Shown here piece after piece: positions 30,505 to 32,215 of a DNA stretch of 32,215 bases. The notes below the pieces were generated by a model that saw only the letters and a list, made by a program, of their open reading frames with translations, was not told the origin of the DNA and did no database searches. Position 1 is the first letter of the stretch. Every line of letters starts with the position of its first letter. Source of the DNA: Candidatus Martarchaeota archaeon (GTDB taxonomy: Archaea; Thermoproteota; Thermoprotei_A; Marsarchaeales; Marsarchaeaceae); contig JAMDBQ010000007.1 of the NCBI GenBank assembly GCA_023487445.1, positions 1 to 32,215 of the forward strand, given 5' to 3'. The translations under genes were made by a program, and so were the position numbers.

Positions 30505-31083
30505 TTGTTGGTGTACCACTTGGTCAAGCCAAGCGTAAGGATTGAGAATGTTGTAGCCTCGGTTGCCCTGGGTCAGCCCATAAACCTGTCAAAGACCGCG
30601 GAGTTGATTTCAACCGTTGAATATGAGCCTGAACAGTTCCCCGGACTCGTATATAGACTGTCCAAGCCGAAGACTGCCACGCTGATATTCAGCAGTGGAA
30701 AAATGGTTTGCACAGGGGCAAAAAGCGAGGAAGACGTTAAGAAAACCGTCAAGCAGATTGTAAGTGCGCTTCAAAACAAGGGCATAATCAAGGACGGTAA
30801 ACCAGAATATCAGATTCAAAACGTTGTGGCGTCCGCAAACCTTTACGCCGACATAAACCTTGAAAGCCTAGCACTCCTCTTGGACAACGTACTATACGAA
30901 CCCGAACAGTTCCCGGGTCTGATCTATAGGATGAGTGAGCCTAAGGTGGTGCTTCTGATATTCAGCAGTGGAAAAATGGTTTGCACAGGGGCAAAGAAGG
31001 AAGAGGACGTTAGGTCTGCAGTAGACTCCATTTTCTCGAAACTAGCTGATCTGGGTGTGCTGAAACTCAAGGATGGTAAGTAG
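30505..31083 (+). CDS. tbp: TATA-binding protein (TBP)
   Basis: General transcription factor binding box A and recruiting TFB. Two imperfect direct repeats form the saddle: VRIENVVASVALGQPINL ... PEQFPGLVYRLSKPKTATLIFSSGKMVCTGAK, and YQIQNVVASANLYADINL ... PEQFPGLIYRMSEPKVVLLIFSSGKMVCTGAK. 192 aa from TTG 30505, or 187 aa from TTG 30520; both starts have a TATA box at the right distance. The short C-terminal tail is [10 protein letters not shown]. The end overlaps rpoK tail to tail by 17 nt. The two halves share a 41-bp identical stretch (see findings). Confidence 0.98.
   Translation: MLVYHLVKPSVRIENVVASVALGQPINLSKTAELISTVEYEPEQFPGLVYRLSKPKTATLIFSSGKMVCTGAKSEEDVKKTVKQIVSALQNKGIIKDGKPEYQIQNVVASANLYADINLESLALLLDNVLYEPEQFPGLIYRMSEPKVVLLIFSSGKMVCTGAKKEEDVRSAVDSIFSKLADLGVLKLKDGK
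30682..30722 (+). repeat. 41-bp direct repeat, copy 1, within the TBP gene
   Basis: CTGATATTCAGCAGTGG...GGGGCAAA, identical over 41 bp to 30955-30995. It encodes LIFSSGKMVCTGAK of the first TBP half. Confidence 0.97.
30955..30995 (+). repeat. 41-bp direct repeat, copy 2, within the TBP gene
   Basis: Identical over 41 bp to 30682-30722, 273 bp downstream, encoding the matching LIFSSGKMVCTGAK segment of the second TBP half. Confidence 0.97.
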
Positions 31084-31330
31084 CTTCCAACAGGTCTTTA
31101 ACCGGAATACGGAACTCCTCTCCTCTAGGGGTTCTCCTAACCACTGTCAGAGGCAGAAGACCCTGTTTAAGCTCCTGCTCGGCTATGGTGAGGTTATCAA
31201 CAGCCTTCTTGGAGTCCAGCTGAATGAGGGGTGGCGCCCCCAAAGAAAGCTGTAGCGCCCTTCCCCCTATTATCCTAGCTTTCTCGAACCTCGTCAGCCA
31301 TCTGGGGCCCACGGCCACCGGCTTAGTCAA
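31067..31330 (-). CDS. rpoK: RNA polymerase subunit K (Rpb6/omega homologue)
   Basis: Small core subunit that helps assemble the RNA polymerase clamp. 87 aa from TTG 31328-31330: [36 protein letters not shown], where [22 protein letters not shown] is the family signature, then [26 protein letters not shown]. The TTG overlaps the thermosome stop (TTGACTAA), so translation is coupled. The frame continues upstream through the thermosome Gly-Met repeat as AAWVAWAA, which is not part of the protein. GTG codons five and seven positions in are alternatives. The 3' end overlaps TBP by 17 nt. Confidence 0.95.
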   Translation of the reverse strand: MTKPVAVGPRWLTRFEKARIIGGRALQLSLGAPPLIQLDSKKAVDNLTIAEQELKQGLLPLTVVRRTPRGEEFRIPVKDLLEATYHP

Positions 31331-32215
31331 GGCCGCCCATGCCACCCATGCCGCCCATGCCACCCATGCCGCCTTCGCCTCCTGCACCCTCTTTACCGGA
31401 TGGCTTGGGAGGCGAGGCCGCTATTACATCGTCAATCTTCAGAATCAGTAGGGCAGCCTCTGTCGCAGACTTGAGCACCTGAAGCTTGACCCTGAGTGGC
31501 TCTGTTATACCCGCCTTGTACATATCCGCGAGCTTGCCCGATAACGCGTCCACCCCGTATTCATACTTACCCTGCTCGTGTTTGGATTTGAGCTCGGCCA
31601 AGGCCTCGATCGTGTCCAAGCCAGCGGTTTCCGCTAGAACAGAAGGCACAACCTGCAAGGCCTCTGCGTATTCCTGCACAGCAAGCTGCTCCTTTCCGCC
31701 GACTGTGTTGGCGTATTCCCGCAGCTTCACACTCAGATATGTTTCGGGTGCCCCTCCGCCCGGAAGAATGCGCGGGTCAAGTACAACGTTCCTCACTACG
31801 TTGAGGCTGTCGTTAAGGCTTCTTTCCACTTCATCAAGCACCATTTCGCTTGAACCACGAACCAAAATTGTGACGGCCCGGGGGTTCTTGCATCCCTCGA
31901 CGAAGAGCATCTTCTCGTTGGCAACACGTCTCTCCTCAACCAGCTGGGCATCTCCCAGATCTGATGCGGTAAGGTCTTCGATGCTGGTTACAATTCTAGC
32001 ACCCGTGGCTCTGCTAAGCTTCTCCATGTCACTTCGCTTAGCACGCCTTGCTGCAAGTATGCCGTTCTTGGCGAGGAAGTGCTGGGCGACATCGTCGATG
32101 CCCTTCTGGCAGATCACCACGTTCGCCCCAACCTTCTGAAGCTTCTCAACCATCTCCTTAAGAATAGAGGACTCCTGGTCAATGAACGCCTTCATCTGCT
32201 CGGGCGAAGTTATTT
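31323..32215 (-). CDS. Thermosome subunit (group II chaperonin), C-terminal part
   Basis: ATP-driven double-ring folding chaperonin. The frame is open to the right edge, so the N-terminal 240 or so residues lie outside. Visible here: apical domain ([53 protein letters not shown]), [24 protein letters not shown], and the equatorial domain with [24 protein letters not shown] (ATP-binding GGG and catalytic region) and [19 protein letters not shown]. It ends in the typical Gly-Met tail [16 protein letters not shown]. The stop overlaps the rpoK start. Confidence 0.97.
   Translation of the reverse strand, partial: ITSPEQMKAFIDQESSILKEMVEKLQKVGANVVICQKGIDDVAQHFLAKNGILAARRAKRSDMEKLSRATGARIVTSIEDLTASDLGDAQLVEERRVANEKMLFVEGCKNPRAVTILVRGSSEMVLDEVERSLNDSLNVVRNVVLDPRILPGGGAPETYLSVKLREYANTVGGKEQLAVQEYAEALQVVPSVLAETAGLDTIEALAELKSKHEQGKYEYGVDALSGKLADMYKAGITEPLRVKLQVLKSATEAALLILKIDDVIAASPPKPSGKEGAGGEGGMGGMGGMGGMGGLD

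Noticed and set aside
31323-31385. Short tandem repeats that might suggest a CRISPR-like array
   Set aside because: They encode the normal GGM-repeat tail of the thermosome; there are no spacers.
31331-31387. Extension of RpoK reading [14 protein letters not shown]
   Set aside because: It is the alternate frame of the thermosome Gly-Met tail; RpoK begins near its [10 protein letters not shown] signature.

Overview
This window is archaeal and probably from a thermophile. Archaeal-type information-processing genes dominate it: TATA-binding protein, RNA polymerase subunit K, thermosome, Spt5/NusG, uL11, uL1, uL10 and P1, a family B DNA polymerase, CDC48, archaeal-type AlaRS and LeuRS, and a Sec11-like signal peptidase. 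QueC (archaeosine route), a prepilin peptidase, a methanopterin-pathway enzyme (RFAP synthase) and a type 5 uracil-DNA glycosylase fit the same picture. GTG and TTG starts are frequent, and many genes have a TATA-like box 22-30 nt before the start codon, i.e. mostly leaderless transcripts. I would guess a TACK lineage (thaumarchaeal/aigarchaeal type), but the sequence alone does not prove this.

Layout. Positions 1-6543, read leftward: P1, alaS, leuS and a tRNA-Arg(CCG) that begins one base after the leuS stop, then a partial unknown gene at the left edge. 6814-9730: a large polytopic membrane protein of GT-C glycosyltransferase type, divergent from a SAM methyltransferase. 10115-11307: TauE/SafE exporter plus DUF1634 pair. 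11314-14304: type 5 UDG and a small unknown gene sharing one palindromic TATA box; then, reading leftward, inositol-phosphate synthase followed by an asparaginase-type Ntn hydrolase. 14413-18077: CDC48, a PsiE-like membrane protein and RFAP synthase, with tandem repeats immediately before and after RFAP synthase. 18385-20896, read leftward: spt5/nusG, rpl11, rpl1, rpl10. 20985-25556: prepilin peptidase, a redox-dead thioredoxin-like protein, an acidic-tailed unknown and DNA polymerase B. 25792-25866: tRNA-Arg(GCG). 26098-28574: queC with an overlapping unknown partner, a metallophosphoesterase and a PPC/DUF296 protein. 28787-32215: Gfo/Idh/MocA oxidoreductase, signal peptidase, TBP, rpoK and a partial thermosome subunit.

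How the genes fit together. The window is mostly translation, transcription, replication and protein quality control, interleaved with envelope genes (glycosyltransferase-like protein, sugar oxidoreductase, signal peptidase, prepilin peptidase) and cofactor or osmolyte genes. The most notable points are a LeuRS with a strongly altered KMSKS loop, twin tRNA-Arg genes that differ only in the first anticodon base, a ribosomal stalk operon with P1-alaS split from L10 by about 12 kb, a 41-bp exact repeat inside the TBP gene, and a single palindromic TATA box placed correctly for two divergent leaderless genes. I saw no CRISPR array, no intact insertion sequence and no rRNA.
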